A stretch of 55,418 nt of DNA from Pseudohaliea sp964438205 (GCA_964438205.1 CAYTJQ010000020.1:1-55418), one strand, 5' to 3'; shown: positions 24,316-33,109, counted from the stretch's first letter. Made by a program: numbers and translations. Notes: generated from the sequence alone by a model not told the origin.

Positions 24316-24830
24316 CGGAAGGCCGCCTCGATGGCTTCGCGGCGGTCCATGGCGTGCAGGAGCTGCTCACAGGCCTCGCGCACGCAGCCGCCGCCACCGG
24401 GATAGCGGCTCTGCCAGTCGGCGGCCTCGGCCACGGCATCCACCGCGTCGGCGGGCGCAAGACCGATGGCCGCCGCGCGCAGGGCGCCGAGGTCGGGCAG
24501 GTCGTCGCCCATGTAGGCACACTGTGCCAGGGCCAGGCCCAGGCTCGCGCAGAGTTCCTCCAGGGCCACCCGCTTGTCCTCGCGCCCCTGCACCACGTGG
24601 GCGATGCCGAGCTCGGCGGCGCGGCGCTCGACGATCTGCGAGCGGCGCCCGGTGATGATGGCGACGGCCACGCCGGCCCGCTGCAGCAGCTTGAGGCCGA
24701 GGCCGTCCTTGATGTTGAACGCCTTCAGTTCCTCGCCGTCATTGCCGTAGTAGAGCCGTCCGTCCGTGAGCACGCCGTCGACATCGAGGGCCAGGAGGCG
24801 CAGGGCGCTGGCGCGGGTGCGGTCGATCAC
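24312..24830 (-). CDS. kdsC: 3-deoxy-D-manno-octulosonate 8-phosphate phosphatase KdsC
   Basis: KdsC removes phosphate from KDO-8-P in LPS core synthesis. It is a HAD phosphatase of the small tetrameric type (172 residues), with the nucleophile motif LLALDVDGVLTDGRLYYG, the Thr motif VAIITGRRS and the Asp pair CAYMGDDLPDL. The start is a GTG (24830), 8 nt after the kdsD stop. It is translated just ahead of lptA. Confidence 0.95.
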   Translation of the reverse strand: MIDRTRASALRLLALDVDGVLTDGRLYYGNDGEELKAFNIKDGLGLKLLQRAGVAVAIITGRRSQIVERRAAELGIAHVVQGREDKRVALEELCASLGLALAQCAYMGDDLPDLGALRAAAIGLAPADAVDAVAEAADWQSRYPGGGGCVREACEQLLHAMDRREAIEAAFR

Positions 24831-24838
24831 CGGCGGCC

Positions 24839-25816
24839 TCAGGCAATGCCGGCCTGGAGCAGGCCGAGGAGGCTGACCACGCCGACGGGCTCGCCGTGAT
24901 CGCCGACCACCACGAGCGCGCTGATGCGGTTCTCCTCCATGATGCGCAGCGCCTCCGCGGCCAGCATGCCCTCGGTGATGGTGCGGGCCCTGCGCGTCAT
25001 GAGGTCGCCGATGGGCGTCTCGTTGATGTCGATGCGGGCGTCGATGGCGCGCCGGAGGTCGCCGTCGGTGAAGACACCCTCGAGCTGGTCGCCGTCGACC
25101 ACCGTGGTCATGCCGAGGCCCTTGGCGGAGATTTCCAGCAGGGCTTCGCCGAGGGGCGTCTCCGGGCTGACCCGGGGGATCTCCGGGCCGCTGCGCATCA
25201 CGTCCTCCACCAGGAGCAGGAGCTTGCGCCCGAGGGCGCCGCCGGGATGGGAGAAGGCGAAGTCCTCGGCGGTGAAGCCGCGGGCCTCGAGCAGGGCGAT
25301 GGCCAGCGCGTCGCCCATGACCAGGGCCGTTGTCGTGCTCGACGTGGGGGCGAGATCGAGCGGACAGGCCTCGGTCTCGACACCGGTGTCGAGGTGGGCG
25401 TCCGCCGCCTGCGCCAGCGTGGAGGACGGGTTGCCGGTCATGCTGACCAGGGGCGTCCCGAGCCGCTTGAGCAGCGGCAGCAGCATCACCACCTCGTTGG
25501 TACTGCCGCTGTTCGACAGCGCGAGCACACAGTCGTCGCCGGTGATCATGCCCATGTCGCCATGGCTCGCCTCGCCGGGGTGGACGAAGAACGCGGGCGT
25601 ACCGGTGCTGGCGAGGGTCGCCGCGATCTTGGTGCCGATGTGCCCGGACTTGCCCATGCCCGTGACCACGACCCGGCCGCGGGTGGCGAGCAGCAGCTCG
25701 CAGGCGTGCGCGAACTCGCTGCCGATGCGCCCCTCGAGAGCGGCTACCGCCTCGGCTTCCATGCGCACGGTGCGGCGGGCTGAGTCGACGAAGCTGGGCG
25801 GGGCGGCGTGGGTCAT
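24839..25816 (-). CDS. kdsD: D-arabinose 5-phosphate isomerase KdsD
   Basis: KdsD converts ribulose-5-P to arabinose-5-P, the first step to KDO. The 325 residues show an N-terminal SIS domain (VVVTGMGKSGHIGTKIAATLASTGTPAFFVHPGEASHGDMGMI, LALSNSGSTNEV) and two C-terminal CBS motifs (IPRVSPETPLGEALLEIS...TTVVDGDQLEGVFTDGDLRRAI and ITEGMLAAEALRIMEENRISALVVVGDHGEPVGVVSLLGLL). It lies 22 nt after the yrbG stop in a run with kdsC and the lpt genes. Confidence 0.96.
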   Translation of the reverse strand: MTHAAPPSFVDSARRTVRMEAEAVAALEGRIGSEFAHACELLLATRGRVVVTGMGKSGHIGTKIAATLASTGTPAFFVHPGEASHGDMGMITGDDCVLALSNSGSTNEVVMLLPLLKRLGTPLVSMTGNPSSTLAQAADAHLDTGVETEACPLDLAPTSSTTTALVMGDALAIALLEARGFTAEDFAFSHPGGALGRKLLLLVEDVMRSGPEIPRVSPETPLGEALLEISAKGLGMTTVVDGDQLEGVFTDGDLRRAIDARIDINETPIGDLMTRRARTITEGMLAAEALRIMEENRISALVVVGDHGEPVGVVSLLGLLQAGIA

Positions 25817-25838
25817 GGCGGCTCGGCTGGCGTCCTGG

Positions 25839-26813
25839 CTAGAGGCTCAGGGAAAGCGCGTAATAGTACAGCGCGTAGAAGCCCGTCAACAACAGTCCTA
25901 CCGCGCGGCCCAGGTAGCTGTAGCCGCCCTCCGCGTGCCGCCGGCGGTGCCCGGTGTAGATGGCGAGGGCGAGGAGAAAGGTGCCCGCGGCCATGGCCGG
26001 GTAGTCGCGGGCCAGCACGTCGCCGGACAGCGCCAGCGGGGCGATGACGCCGGGCATCGCCATCACCGCCAGCAGGTTGAACAGGTTCGAGCCGATGACG
26101 TTGCCGATGGCCATTTCCGTATGGCCCTTGAGGGCGCCGGCGAGCGTTGCGGCGAGTTCCGGCAGGCTGGTGCCCACGGCGATGATGGTCAGGCCGATGA
26201 CCAGCTCGGAGACGCCGAGCTGGGCGGCGATGGTCGTGGCGCCCCAGACCAGCAGCCGGGAGCTGCCGACGAGGAGGGCGAGGCCGGCGAAGAAGGCGAG
26301 CCAGGCGCGCAGGGGCGACAGGTGCGGCAGCTCCTCCTTCCCGCTCTCTTCCAGCACGACCCGGTTCCCGGCCTGCGCCCGGACCATCTGTACGAGGATC
26401 AGCGCGAGGCCGCCCATCATCAGCAGGCCGTCGAAGCGCGACAGCACGCCGTCGAGAAGGAGCGCCCAGGTCCCCAGGGTGACCAGGAGCAGGGCCGGCA
26501 GTTCCACGCGCACGCAACCCTGGCGGATGAGCATGGGCACGATGAGCACCGTGAGTCCCAGCACCAGGCCGATGTTGGCGATGTTCGAGCCGAGGGCATT
26601 GCCGACCGCAAGCTCCCCCGCCCCGGCCAGGGCGGCGGTGATGGACACGAGGATCTCCGGCGCCGAGGTCCCCAGGGAAACGATGGTCAGGCCGATGATC
26701 ACCGGCGACAGGCCGAGGTTCTCGGCGATGGAGGCGGCACCGGCGACGAACAGGTCGGCACTCCAGACGAGGAGCACGAGGCCGATGACGACCGCGGCGG
26801 CTGCGAGGATCAT
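25839..26813 (-). CDS. yrbG: YrbG-type sodium/calcium exchanger family protein
   Basis: This is a cation/calcium exchanger of the CaCA family in the inner membrane. The 324 residues form two homologous halves, each with an alpha motif: NLGLSPVIIGLTIVSLGTSAPEILVSI...GNALGSNIANIGLVLG and LGVSELVIGLTIIAVGTSLPELAATL...GNVIGSNLFNLLAVMA. About ten membrane helices are predicted. The conserved acidic residues of both motifs are present. It begins the long minus-strand run and is divergent from mlaC across 182 bp. Confidence 0.93.
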   Translation of the reverse strand: MILAAAAVVIGLVLLVWSADLFVAGAASIAENLGLSPVIIGLTIVSLGTSAPEILVSITAALAGAGELAVGNALGSNIANIGLVLGLTVLIVPMLIRQGCVRVELPALLLVTLGTWALLLDGVLSRFDGLLMMGGLALILVQMVRAQAGNRVVLEESGKEELPHLSPLRAWLAFFAGLALLVGSSRLLVWGATTIAAQLGVSELVIGLTIIAVGTSLPELAATLAGALKGHTEMAIGNVIGSNLFNLLAVMAMPGVIAPLALSGDVLARDYPAMAAGTFLLALAIYTGHRRRHAEGGYSYLGRAVGLLLTGFYALYYYALSLSL

Positions 26814-26995
26814 GCGGCGGTGCTTTTCCCGACCGGGCCGGGGGCGGGAAACCCGGCGGCGGCGCCGTGGTCATACGGAATGCGGGTCGAAACGTAGTAC
26901 ACTGGCGGGCCCGCGACGGTGGCGTGAATCGGCATGCGGCGGATTCTACCCGCTCGCCGGGGTTGCCGCAGCAAACAGGACGAATCGGGATACCC

Positions 26996-27697
26996 ATGAC
27001 AGGAAAAGCAAATCGGATGGCGGGCCTCCTGGGCGGCGCACTGCGCCGGCTGCTGGTCATTGCCATGGCAGTCGGTGTGGTAACGGGCGGCGCGGCCCGG
27101 GCGGTCGAGCAGGAGCCGCGCAGTGCGGCGCAGACGCTACGTGAGACCACGGAAAACGTCCTCGACGTGATCGAGAATGCCCAGGGCTACGTGGACGAGA
27201 ACCCGGAGCGCTATTACCAGGCGGTGCACGAGGTGCTCGACCCGGTGGTCGACTTCCGCGGCTTCGCCCGCGGGGTGATGGGCGACTACGCCACCAGCGA
27301 GCGCTACCGCTCCCTCGACGAGGCGGGGCGGCAGAAGCTGCGCGACCAGCTCGAGCGCTTCACGGAAACCATGCGCAAGGGCCTGGTGCGGACCTACAGC
27401 AAGGGGCTGCTCGCCTTCAACGGCTCGCGGGTCGAGCTGGACGAGGACGGCAGCCGGGAGGAAGGCGGCCGGGCGACACTGCGGCAGCTGATCTACAGCG
27501 ACGAGGCGCAACCCTACGTCGTCACCTATACGATGAGCCGCGAGCGCGACGGCAGCTGGCTGATCCGCAACCTGATCGTCGAGGACGTGAACCTCGGCCA
27601 GATCTACCGCAGCCAGTTCGAGTCCTCGGCCCGCAAGTACGACGGTGACCTCGACACGGTGATCGCCAACTGGACCGCCGAGGGCCTGGACAGCTGA
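26996..27697 (+). CDS. mlaC: MlaC-family phospholipid-binding periplasmic protein
   Basis: MlaC shuttles phospholipids between the outer-membrane MlaA complex and the inner-membrane MlaFEDB transporter. The 233-residue protein has a signal peptide (GALRRLLVIAMAVGVVTGGAARA) and the family motifs VDFRGFARGVMGDYATSERYRSLDEAGRQKLRDQLERFTETMRKGLVRTYSKGLL and WLIRNLIVEDVNLGQIYRSQFES. In the usual order mlaFED precede it; here the upstream 182 bp run straight to divergent yrbG, so it is an orphan in this locus. Its partners may lie elsewhere, or its role may differ. Confidence 0.92.
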   Translation: MTGKANRMAGLLGGALRRLLVIAMAVGVVTGGAARAVEQEPRSAAQTLRETTENVLDVIENAQGYVDENPERYYQAVHEVLDPVVDFRGFARGVMGDYATSERYRSLDEAGRQKLRDQLERFTETMRKGLVRTYSKGLLAFNGSRVELDEDGSREEGGRATLRQLIYSDEAQPYVVTYTMSRERDGSWLIRNLIVEDVNLGQIYRSQFESSARKYDGDLDTVIANWTAEGLDS

Positions 27698-27747
27698 GGC
27701 CGCGCGACCCGGCCCGGCCGGAAAGCAGGAACAGACGGCACCGACAC

Positions 27748-27799
27748 ACAGCAAAGACAGACAGCAAAGACACACAGCAAAGACAGACAGCAGCAAGAG
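27748..27799. repeat. 13-nt tandem repeat between mlaC and ibaG
   Basis: Four head-to-tail 13-nt units: ACAGCAAAGACAG (27748), ACAGCAAAGACAC (27761), ACAGCAAAGACAG (27774) and a diverged ACAGCAGCAAGAG (27787). The plus strand of the array contains no T, unlike the surrounding DNA. It lies 25 bases before the ibaG start. Confidence 0.9.
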
Positions 27800-27824
27800 T
27801 CAGCAGAGAGGAACGGAGGCAAGG

Positions 27825-28058
27825 GTGGACGCGGCGACGGTCAAGGCGCTCGTGGAGCGGGAACTCGAGGGCTGCGAGGTGCAGGTCGAGGGCGCGGGCA
27901 GCAACTACGACATCACGGTGGTCGGCGCTGTGTTCGCCGGCCTGCGCCCGGTGAAAAAGCAGCAGCTCGTGTACGGCGCGCTGCGCGAGAGCATCGCTGC
28001 GGGCTCGATCCACGCGGTGAACATCCGCACCTTCACCCCGGACGAGTGGCAGGGCTAG
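27825..28058 (+). CDS. ibaG: BolA-family protein IbaG
   Basis: IbaG is a small BolA-fold protein that works with monothiol glutaredoxins in Fe-S or acid-stress biology. The 77 residues show ELEGCEVQVEGAGSNYDITVVGAVFAGLRPVKKQQLVYGALRESIAAGSIHAVNIRTFTPDEW, including the invariant His of the BolA C-terminus. It starts with GTG. In most relatives murA follows; here hisG starts 4 nt after the stop. Confidence 0.93.
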   Translation: MDAATVKALVERELEGCEVQVEGAGSNYDITVVGAVFAGLRPVKKQQLVYGALRESIAAGSIHAVNIRTFTPDEWQG

Positions 28059-28062
28059 GGCC

Positions 28063-28710
28063 GTGGCCGGCACGCTCACCCTGGCGCTGACCAAGGGCCG
28101 GATCCTCGCCGAGACGCTGCCCCTGCTGGCCCGGGCCGGCATCGAACCCGCGGAGGACATCGCCAGCAGCCGCAAGCTGGTGTTCGACAGCAACCGCCCG
28201 GGCCTGCGCCTGCTGGTGCTGCGCGGCACGGATGTGCCCACCTACGTACGCCATGGCGCCGCCGACCTCGGCGTTGTCGGCAAGGACATGCTCCTCGAGC
28301 AGGGCGCCGAGGGGCTCTACGAGCCCCTGGATCTCGGCATTGCGCGCTGCCGGCTCATGACCGCCGCCCCCGCGGGCTGGCGGCCCACGGGGTCCCGGGT
28401 GCGCGTGGCGACCAAGTTCGTCAACGTCGCCCGCCGGCACTTCGCCGCCCGCGGGGTGCAGGCCGACATCATCAAGCTCTACGGCGCCATGGAACTGGCG
28501 CCGAGCATGGGCCTGTCCGATCTCATCGTCGACATCGTCGACAGCGGCAACACGCTGCGGGCCAACGGCCTCGAGCCCCTCGAGGAGATCGCCGCCGTGA
28601 GCTCCCGGCTGGTGGTCAACAAGGCCTCCCTGCGCGCGGCGCACGAGCCCATCACCCGGCTGCTCGCGGACATCGAGGCCGCACTGCCCGCCGACGGGCT
28701 CGCGGCGTGA
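28063..28710 (+). CDS. hisG: ATP phosphoribosyltransferase, short form HisG
   Basis: HisG condenses ATP and PRPP in the first step of histidine synthesis. At 215 residues it is the short form, which lacks the C-terminal regulatory domain and needs HisZ as partner. Motifs include LTLALTKGRILAETLPLL, VLRGTDVPTYVRHGAADLGVVGKDML, RVATKFVNVARRHF and the PRPP-binding DLIVDIVDSGNTLRANGL. No hisZ is in this window. The GTG start is close behind ibaG and the stop overlaps hisD, so the three look like one transcript. Confidence 0.95.
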   Translation: MAGTLTLALTKGRILAETLPLLARAGIEPAEDIASSRKLVFDSNRPGLRLLVLRGTDVPTYVRHGAADLGVVGKDMLLEQGAEGLYEPLDLGIARCRLMTAAPAGWRPTGSRVRVATKFVNVARRHFAARGVQADIIKLYGAMELAPSMGLSDLIVDIVDSGNTLRANGLEPLEEIAAVSSRLVVNKASLRAAHEPITRLLADIEAALPADGLAA

Positions 28711-30050
28711 TCGCCCGCCTCGACACCCGTGCCGCAGACTTCGACGCGGCGCTCGCCGCCCTGGCGCCGGCCGGTGAGGCCGACGCGGCCACGGTACAGG
28801 CGCGGGTCGCGGCGATCCTCGCCGACGTCGAGGCCCGCGGCGACGCCGCCGTGCTCGACTACACGGCGCGCTTCGACAGCCTCGCGGCGGACAGCATCGC
28901 CGGGCTCACGGTGCCGGCCGCCAGGCTGCAGGCGGCCCTGGACGGGCTGCCGGCGACACAGCGGGACGCCCTGGCCGTGGCCGCGGCGCGCATTCGCGCC
29001 TACCACGAGCGCCAGCTCGGCGAGAGCTGGCAGTACACGGACGAGCACGGCAACGTGCTGGGCCAACAGGTCACGCCCCTGGGCAGCGTCGGTGTCTACG
29101 TGCCCGGCGGCAAGGCCAGCTATCCCTCCTCGGTGCTCATGAACGCCCTGCCCGCGCACGTCGCCGGTGTGGATGAGATCACCATGGTGGTGCCGGCGCC
29201 CGGGGGCGAGCTCAACGAGCTGGTGCTGGCGGCGGCGGCCCTGGCCGGGGTCAGCCGGGTCTATACCATCGGCGGGGCCCAGGCCGTGGCCGCCCTGGCC
29301 TACGGTACTGCGAGCATCGCCGCGGTGGACAAGATCGTGGGGCCCGGCAACGCCTACGTCGCCGAGGCCAAGCGCCAGGTGTTCGGGCGGGTCGGTATCG
29401 ACATGGTCGCCGGCCCCTCGGAGATCCTCATCATCTGTGACGGCGCCACGGACCCGGCGTGGATCGCCATGGACCTGTTCTCCCAGGCCGAGCACGACGA
29501 GAACGCGCAGGCCCTGCTGCTGTCCCCGGACGCGGCGTTCCTCGATGCCGTGGCCGCGGCGATCGAGGCGCTGCTGCCGCAGCAGGAGCGCCGCGCCATC
29601 ATCGCCGCCTCGCTGGCCCGGCGCGGTGCGCTGGTGCAGACCGCGGACCTGGATGATGCCGTTCGCCTCTCCAACCGTATCGCGCCGGAGCACCTGGAGC
29701 TGTCCGTGGCGGACCCGGAGGCGCTGCTGCCCGCGATCCGTGCCGCGGGGGCGATTTTCCTCGGCCGCTACAGCGCCGAGGCCTTCGGCGACTACTGCGC
29801 CGGCCCCAACCACGTGCTGCCCACGGCCGGCAGCGCGCGCTTCTTTTCGCCCCTCGGCGTCTACGACTTCCAGAAGCGCAGCTCCCTCATCCAGGTGAGC
29901 CCGGCCGGGGCACGGGTGCTCGGCGATGTCGCCTCGACGCTCGCCCGCGGCGAGTCGCTTACCGCCCACGCGCGCAGCGCCGAGTATCGCCGGGACGCGG
30001 TGCGCGAAGGCGAGGTCGAAGGCCGGAGTGAGGGCGAGGGCGCCCGCTAG
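28707..30050 (+). CDS. hisD: Histidinol dehydrogenase HisD
   Basis: HisD is the zinc enzyme that oxidises histidinol to histidine in the last two steps. The 447 residues include GVYVPGGKASYPSSVLMNALPAHVAGV, KIVGPGNAYVAEAKRQVFG, the metal-site QAEHDENAQA, RIAPEHLEL and YCAGPNHVLPT. The start GTG overlaps the hisG stop by 4 nt. The tail EVEGRSEGEGAR is a short Glu/Gly-rich extension. hisC, which usually follows, is absent; the next gene is degS on the other strand. Confidence 0.95.
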   Translation: MIARLDTRAADFDAALAALAPAGEADAATVQARVAAILADVEARGDAAVLDYTARFDSLAADSIAGLTVPAARLQAALDGLPATQRDALAVAAARIRAYHERQLGESWQYTDEHGNVLGQQVTPLGSVGVYVPGGKASYPSSVLMNALPAHVAGVDEITMVVPAPGGELNELVLAAAALAGVSRVYTIGGAQAVAALAYGTASIAAVDKIVGPGNAYVAEAKRQVFGRVGIDMVAGPSEILIICDGATDPAWIAMDLFSQAEHDENAQALLLSPDAAFLDAVAAAIEALLPQQERRAIIAASLARRGALVQTADLDDAVRLSNRIAPEHLELSVADPEALLPAIRAAGAIFLGRYSAEAFGDYCAGPNHVLPTAGSARFFSPLGVYDFQKRSSLIQVSPAGARVLGDVASTLARGESLTAHARSAEYRRDAVREGEVEGRSEGEGAR

Positions 30051-30105
30051 CCGGGGCTTCAGGGTTCGCGCGCCGGTCTCCCGCGGTGCTCCCGCCGCGC
30101 TCCGG

Positions 30106-31233
30106 TTACTGGGAAGCGGGGCTGGCGGCGCCCGGTGACTGGGTCTGGGCGCCGACCACGGCGCGCAGATCGACCGTCTGGCTGCCGCGGACGGCGGTGA
30201 TGCGGAGGCTGTCACCGGGGCGCAGCAGGGCGATGTCGTACATGCTCCGGCGCACGTCCTCCACCGGCTCCCCGTTGAAGTGGGTGATGACGTCCCCGGG
30301 CTGGAGGCCGGCCTTCTGCGCCGGGCCCCCTTCCGCCACCGCGGTGACCACCAGGGCCTGGCCCGTGGGACCGTCGCCCTCGCGCAGGAGCCGCGGTTCG
30401 ACCTGCACCCCCAGCCAGCCGCGGATGACCCGGCCGTACTCGATGAGGTCGCCGACGACGAAACGGGCGAGGTCAACGGGGATCGCGAGGCCGATGCCGA
30501 TCCCCGTGGCACCGCTCGCGGCCTGCTGGTCCGAGGTATAGATGAGGGTGTTGATGCCGAGGAGCCGTCCCCGCGAGTCCACGAGCGCGCCGCCGGAATT
30601 GCCCTGGTGGATGATGGCGTCGGTCTGGATGTAGCTCTCGTAGACACCCTCGAGGCCATAGCGCTCGAGGCCGGAAATGATCCCCTGGGTCACCGACTGG
30701 CCAAAGCCCAGCGGGTTGCCGATCGCCAGCACCACGTCGCCCACGCGCGCGTCGGCGGAGTTGCCGAGGGCAATCGGCCGCAGGTCCGGCAGGTCGATCT
30801 TGAGCAGGGCGAGGTCCGTGGCCGGGTCCGTGCCGATGATGCGCGCCGCCGCGTTGCGACCGTCGCCGAGGAGTACCTGGATGGCGTCGGCGCCGTCGAT
30901 GACGTGGTTGTTGGTGACAATGTGGCCGTCGGCGGAGAAGATCACGCCGGAGCCGAGGCTCTGCTCGATGCGCTGCCGGGGCTGGTTGCGCGGGACGAAC
31001 TGGCGCCAGAAGGGGTCGTTCATCAGGCGCCCGGCCCGCGTGGGTACCACCTTGCGGGTGTAGATGTTGACCACGGCGGGGGTCGCTGCCTGGACCGCGG
31101 CGGCGTAGCTCTGTGCCTCGCCGGGCCCGCTGCTGGCCTCCCCGGACGGCAGCACCCAGTGCTCGAGGATGAGCAGTGCCGCGAGGATGCCGGCGAGCAC
31201 CGGCCAGGCCGCGACGCGTAGCCAGCTGAGCAT
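30106..31233 (-). CDS. degS: Membrane-anchored periplasmic serine protease DegS/AlgW
   Basis: DegS/AlgW cleaves an anti-sigma factor such as RseA or MucA upon outer-membrane stress. It has an N-terminal membrane anchor (WPVLAGILAALLILEHWVL) and a trypsin-like domain with His in IVTNNHVIDGA, Asp in GTDPATDLALLKI and Ser in HQGNSGGALVD. A single PDZ domain follows (RGWLGVQVEPRLL...VTAVAEGGPAQKAGLQPGDVITHFNGEPV). One PDZ and a retained anchor distinguish it from DegP/DegQ. The Ser motif reads HQGNSGG where INPGNSGG is common. The tail is short and Ser/Pro/Ala-rich. Confidence 0.93.
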   Translation of the reverse strand: MLSWLRVAAWPVLAGILAALLILEHWVLPSGEASSGPGEAQSYAAAVQAATPAVVNIYTRKVVPTRAGRLMNDPFWRQFVPRNQPRQRIEQSLGSGVIFSADGHIVTNNHVIDGADAIQVLLGDGRNAAARIIGTDPATDLALLKIDLPDLRPIALGNSADARVGDVVLAIGNPLGFGQSVTQGIISGLERYGLEGVYESYIQTDAIIHQGNSGGALVDSRGRLLGINTLIYTSDQQAASGATGIGIGLAIPVDLARFVVGDLIEYGRVIRGWLGVQVEPRLLREGDGPTGQALVVTAVAEGGPAQKAGLQPGDVITHFNGEPVEDVRRSMYDIALLRPGDSLRITAVRGSQTVDLRAVVGAQTQSPGAASPASQ

Positions 31234-31431
31234 GCCCCTTCTCCCCGTGATTCAGCCCGAATTACACTTCGAAAACTGCATTCTATATGATGGCGGGCCG
31301 CTTTCGCTGCTTCCGCCTCGTTTCAGGCCCGGCCGCGCCCCGTTGCGGCGCAGCAACGGGCAGGGCGGCGAGACAGCAGAGCCGCGCAGTTTCGCCCCAC
31401 CCTTCCCCTTCGCCACTGCTGAGGAGAGCCC

Positions 31432-32193
31432 ATGACCGTCGCCCTCGAGGAACTCGTCAACGCCATGGACGCGCTGCTGGAGCCGGCGCGCTTCCGCGAC
31501 TACTGTCCGAACGGCCTGCAGGTGGGCGGCCGGCCGACGGTCGCGCGGCTCGCCTGTGCGGTCACTGCCAACCAGTCCGTGCTCGATGGTGCGGTGGCCT
31601 GGGGTGCGGATGCGCTGCTGGTGCACCACGGTTACTTCTGGCGCGGGGAGGAGCCGCGGATAGTCGGCATGAAGCGCCGCCGCCTGGCGACCCTGCTCGG
31701 CAACGAGCTCTCCCTGATCGCCTACCACCTGCCGCTGGACGCGCACCCGGCGGTGGGCAACAATGCCGAGCTCGGCCGGCGCCTCGGCATCGTCGACGTC
31801 GAGCCGCTGCATCGCGATGCGAGCGATGGCGTGGGTTCGATCGGTAACCTGGCCGAGCCGCTGACCGCCGGCGCGCTGGCCGGGCGGCTGGCAGCGCTCA
31901 CGGACCGGACGCCGCTGCACATCGGCGAGGCCGGTGTCACGCTGCGTCGCGTCGCGTGGTGCACCGGGGCGGCGCAGGGCTATATCGATGCGGCCGCGGC
32001 CGCGGGGGCGGATGCCTACATCACCGGTGAGGTGTCGGAACCCACGGTGCACAGCGCCCGCGAGCAGGGGGTGCAGTTCTTCGCGGCCGGGCACCACGCC
32101 ACGGAGCGCTACGGCGTGCAGGCCCTGGGGCAGCTCATGGCGGAGCGCTTCGACCTGGCGTTCACCTTCCTGGACTGCGACAACCCGGCCTGA
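31432..32193 (+). CDS. Nif3-like dinuclear metal center protein (YbgI)
   Basis: The Nif3/YbgI family forms toroidal hexamers with a two-metal site; YbgI has been linked to GTP cyclohydrolase-like chemistry, but the role here is unknown. The 253 residues have MDALLEPARFRDYCPNGLQVGG, the metal His pair in ADALLVHHGYFW, LSLIAYHLPLDAHPAVGNNAELGRRLG, VAWCTGAAQGYIDAAAAAGADAYITGE and GHHATERYGVQALGQLM. The 198-base region between it and divergent degS is AT-richer than its surroundings and holds no other clear feature. Confidence 0.92.
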   Translation: MTVALEELVNAMDALLEPARFRDYCPNGLQVGGRPTVARLACAVTANQSVLDGAVAWGADALLVHHGYFWRGEEPRIVGMKRRRLATLLGNELSLIAYHLPLDAHPAVGNNAELGRRLGIVDVEPLHRDASDGVGSIGNLAEPLTAGALAGRLAALTDRTPLHIGEAGVTLRRVAWCTGAAQGYIDAAAAAGADAYITGEVSEPTVHSAREQGVQFFAAGHHATERYGVQALGQLMAERFDLAFTFLDCDNPA

Positions 32194-32277
32194 GCGGCCG
32201 GGCAGCCGGGGAGAAGCCGGGCCACGGGGCCCGGCGGGGGGCCGCCGCCGCGCCGGGCGCCGGCAGTGATCGAGGGC

Positions 32278-32910
32278 TCAGGCGTTTTCCCTGCGCTGGC
32301 TCCCGGTTTCGCTACCGGTTTCAGCTTCGCGCCCTTCAGCGGTTTCAGCGCTTTCAGCGGCTTCGGCAGTTTCAACCGCTTCGGCAGTTTCAACCGCTTC
32401 GGCGGCTTCGGCGGTCGTTTCCTCGGCCACGTCTTCGGCCTCTTCGGCCGCCGCGGGGCCCTGCCGGGTGCCCGGTGTCTGCTCCCGCTCGATGCCGAAG
32501 CTCTCGTTCAGCATGCCCGTCTCACCCTCGGCCCTGGGCGCGTAGTCCCGCGGCGGCTCGATGTTCAGGGCGTCCTGGGGCACCTCGCTGTCGTCCGCCG
32601 CACCGGCGAGACGCTTGACGGAGACGTCGTTCTTGCCCACGCAGAGGGTGCTGGCGCCCTCGGCGAGGTGCTCGTGGATGCCGCGGTACATGTCGGTCAG
32701 GGCGTTGAGCCGGTCGGCGGTTTCCACGAAGTGCTCGGTGACACGGTTCTCGTAGGCCTGCTTGTCGCGGGTGAGCTGGTCGATGCGCTTCTCGAGCTCC
32801 CGGGCCTGCTGGCTGCCGGCGGTGGAGTTGCGGCCGAAGAGCATGCCGAGCAGTCCCCCGACGATGAGGGCGCAGAGTCCGGTGCCGATCAGTATGTCGA
32901 TGCTGTACAT
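32278..32910 (-). CDS. zapG: ZapG (YhcB, DUF1043) inner-membrane protein
   Basis: YhcB/ZapG is a single-pass inner-membrane protein connected to division and envelope synthesis. The start at 32910 has AAGGAG 8 nt upstream and gives MYSIDILIGTGLCALIVGGLLGMLFGR, then a coiled-coil region (QARELEKRIDQLTRDKQAYENRVTEHFVETADRLNALTDMYRGIHEHLAEGASTLC). The last ~70 residues are a low-complexity ETAEA-rich tail, partly made of 18-nt duplications. It is divergent from zapE. Confidence 0.9.
   Translation of the reverse strand: MYSIDILIGTGLCALIVGGLLGMLFGRNSTAGSQQARELEKRIDQLTRDKQAYENRVTEHFVETADRLNALTDMYRGIHEHLAEGASTLCVGKNDVSVKRLAGAADDSEVPQDALNIEPPRDYAPRAEGETGMLNESFGIEREQTPGTRQGPAAAEEAEDVAEETTAEAAEAVETAEAVETAEAAESAETAEGREAETGSETGSQRRENA
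32364..32399. repeat. 18-nt tandem duplication in the zapG tail
   Basis: CGGCAGTTTCAACCGCTT occurs twice head to tail (32364-32381 and 32382-32399), inside a wider imperfect array encoding repeated E-T-A-E-A on the minus strand. Confidence 0.85.
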
Positions 32911-33016
32911 GAGAATCACTCCTTGAAGAGGCTGGAAAGAGGCGTTGCAGGGTCATTGGGGGACTGTCGAAGTATAGCGTGCCGGCCGCGCCGGCGGCGA
33001 GGATTCCCGTAACATT

Positions 33017-33061
33017 CATTGCCAACTCTGTCATTGCAAACGGTGTCATTGCCAACCGTGC
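33017..33061. repeat. 15-nt tandem repeat in the zapG/zapE intergenic region
   Basis: Three units: CATTGCCAACTCTGT (33017), CATTGCAAACGGTGT (33032) and CATTGCCAACCGTGC (33047). They end 48 bases before the zapE start in a 199-base divergent region; no clear promoter was identified beside them. Confidence 0.85.
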
Positions 33062-33109
33062 ACGCCGCGGCTAGAGTAGCGCGCCCATCGGCCCGGGGGA
33101 GGCAGGGGC

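Noticed and set aside
27748..27799. CRISPR array
   Set aside because: Units of 13 nt are contiguous with no spacers and no cas genes are nearby.
28479..30659. A 726-codon minus-strand open frame opposite hisG/hisD and overlapping degS
   Set aside because: hisD and degS are unmistakable in their own frames; the frame is a GC-driven shadow.
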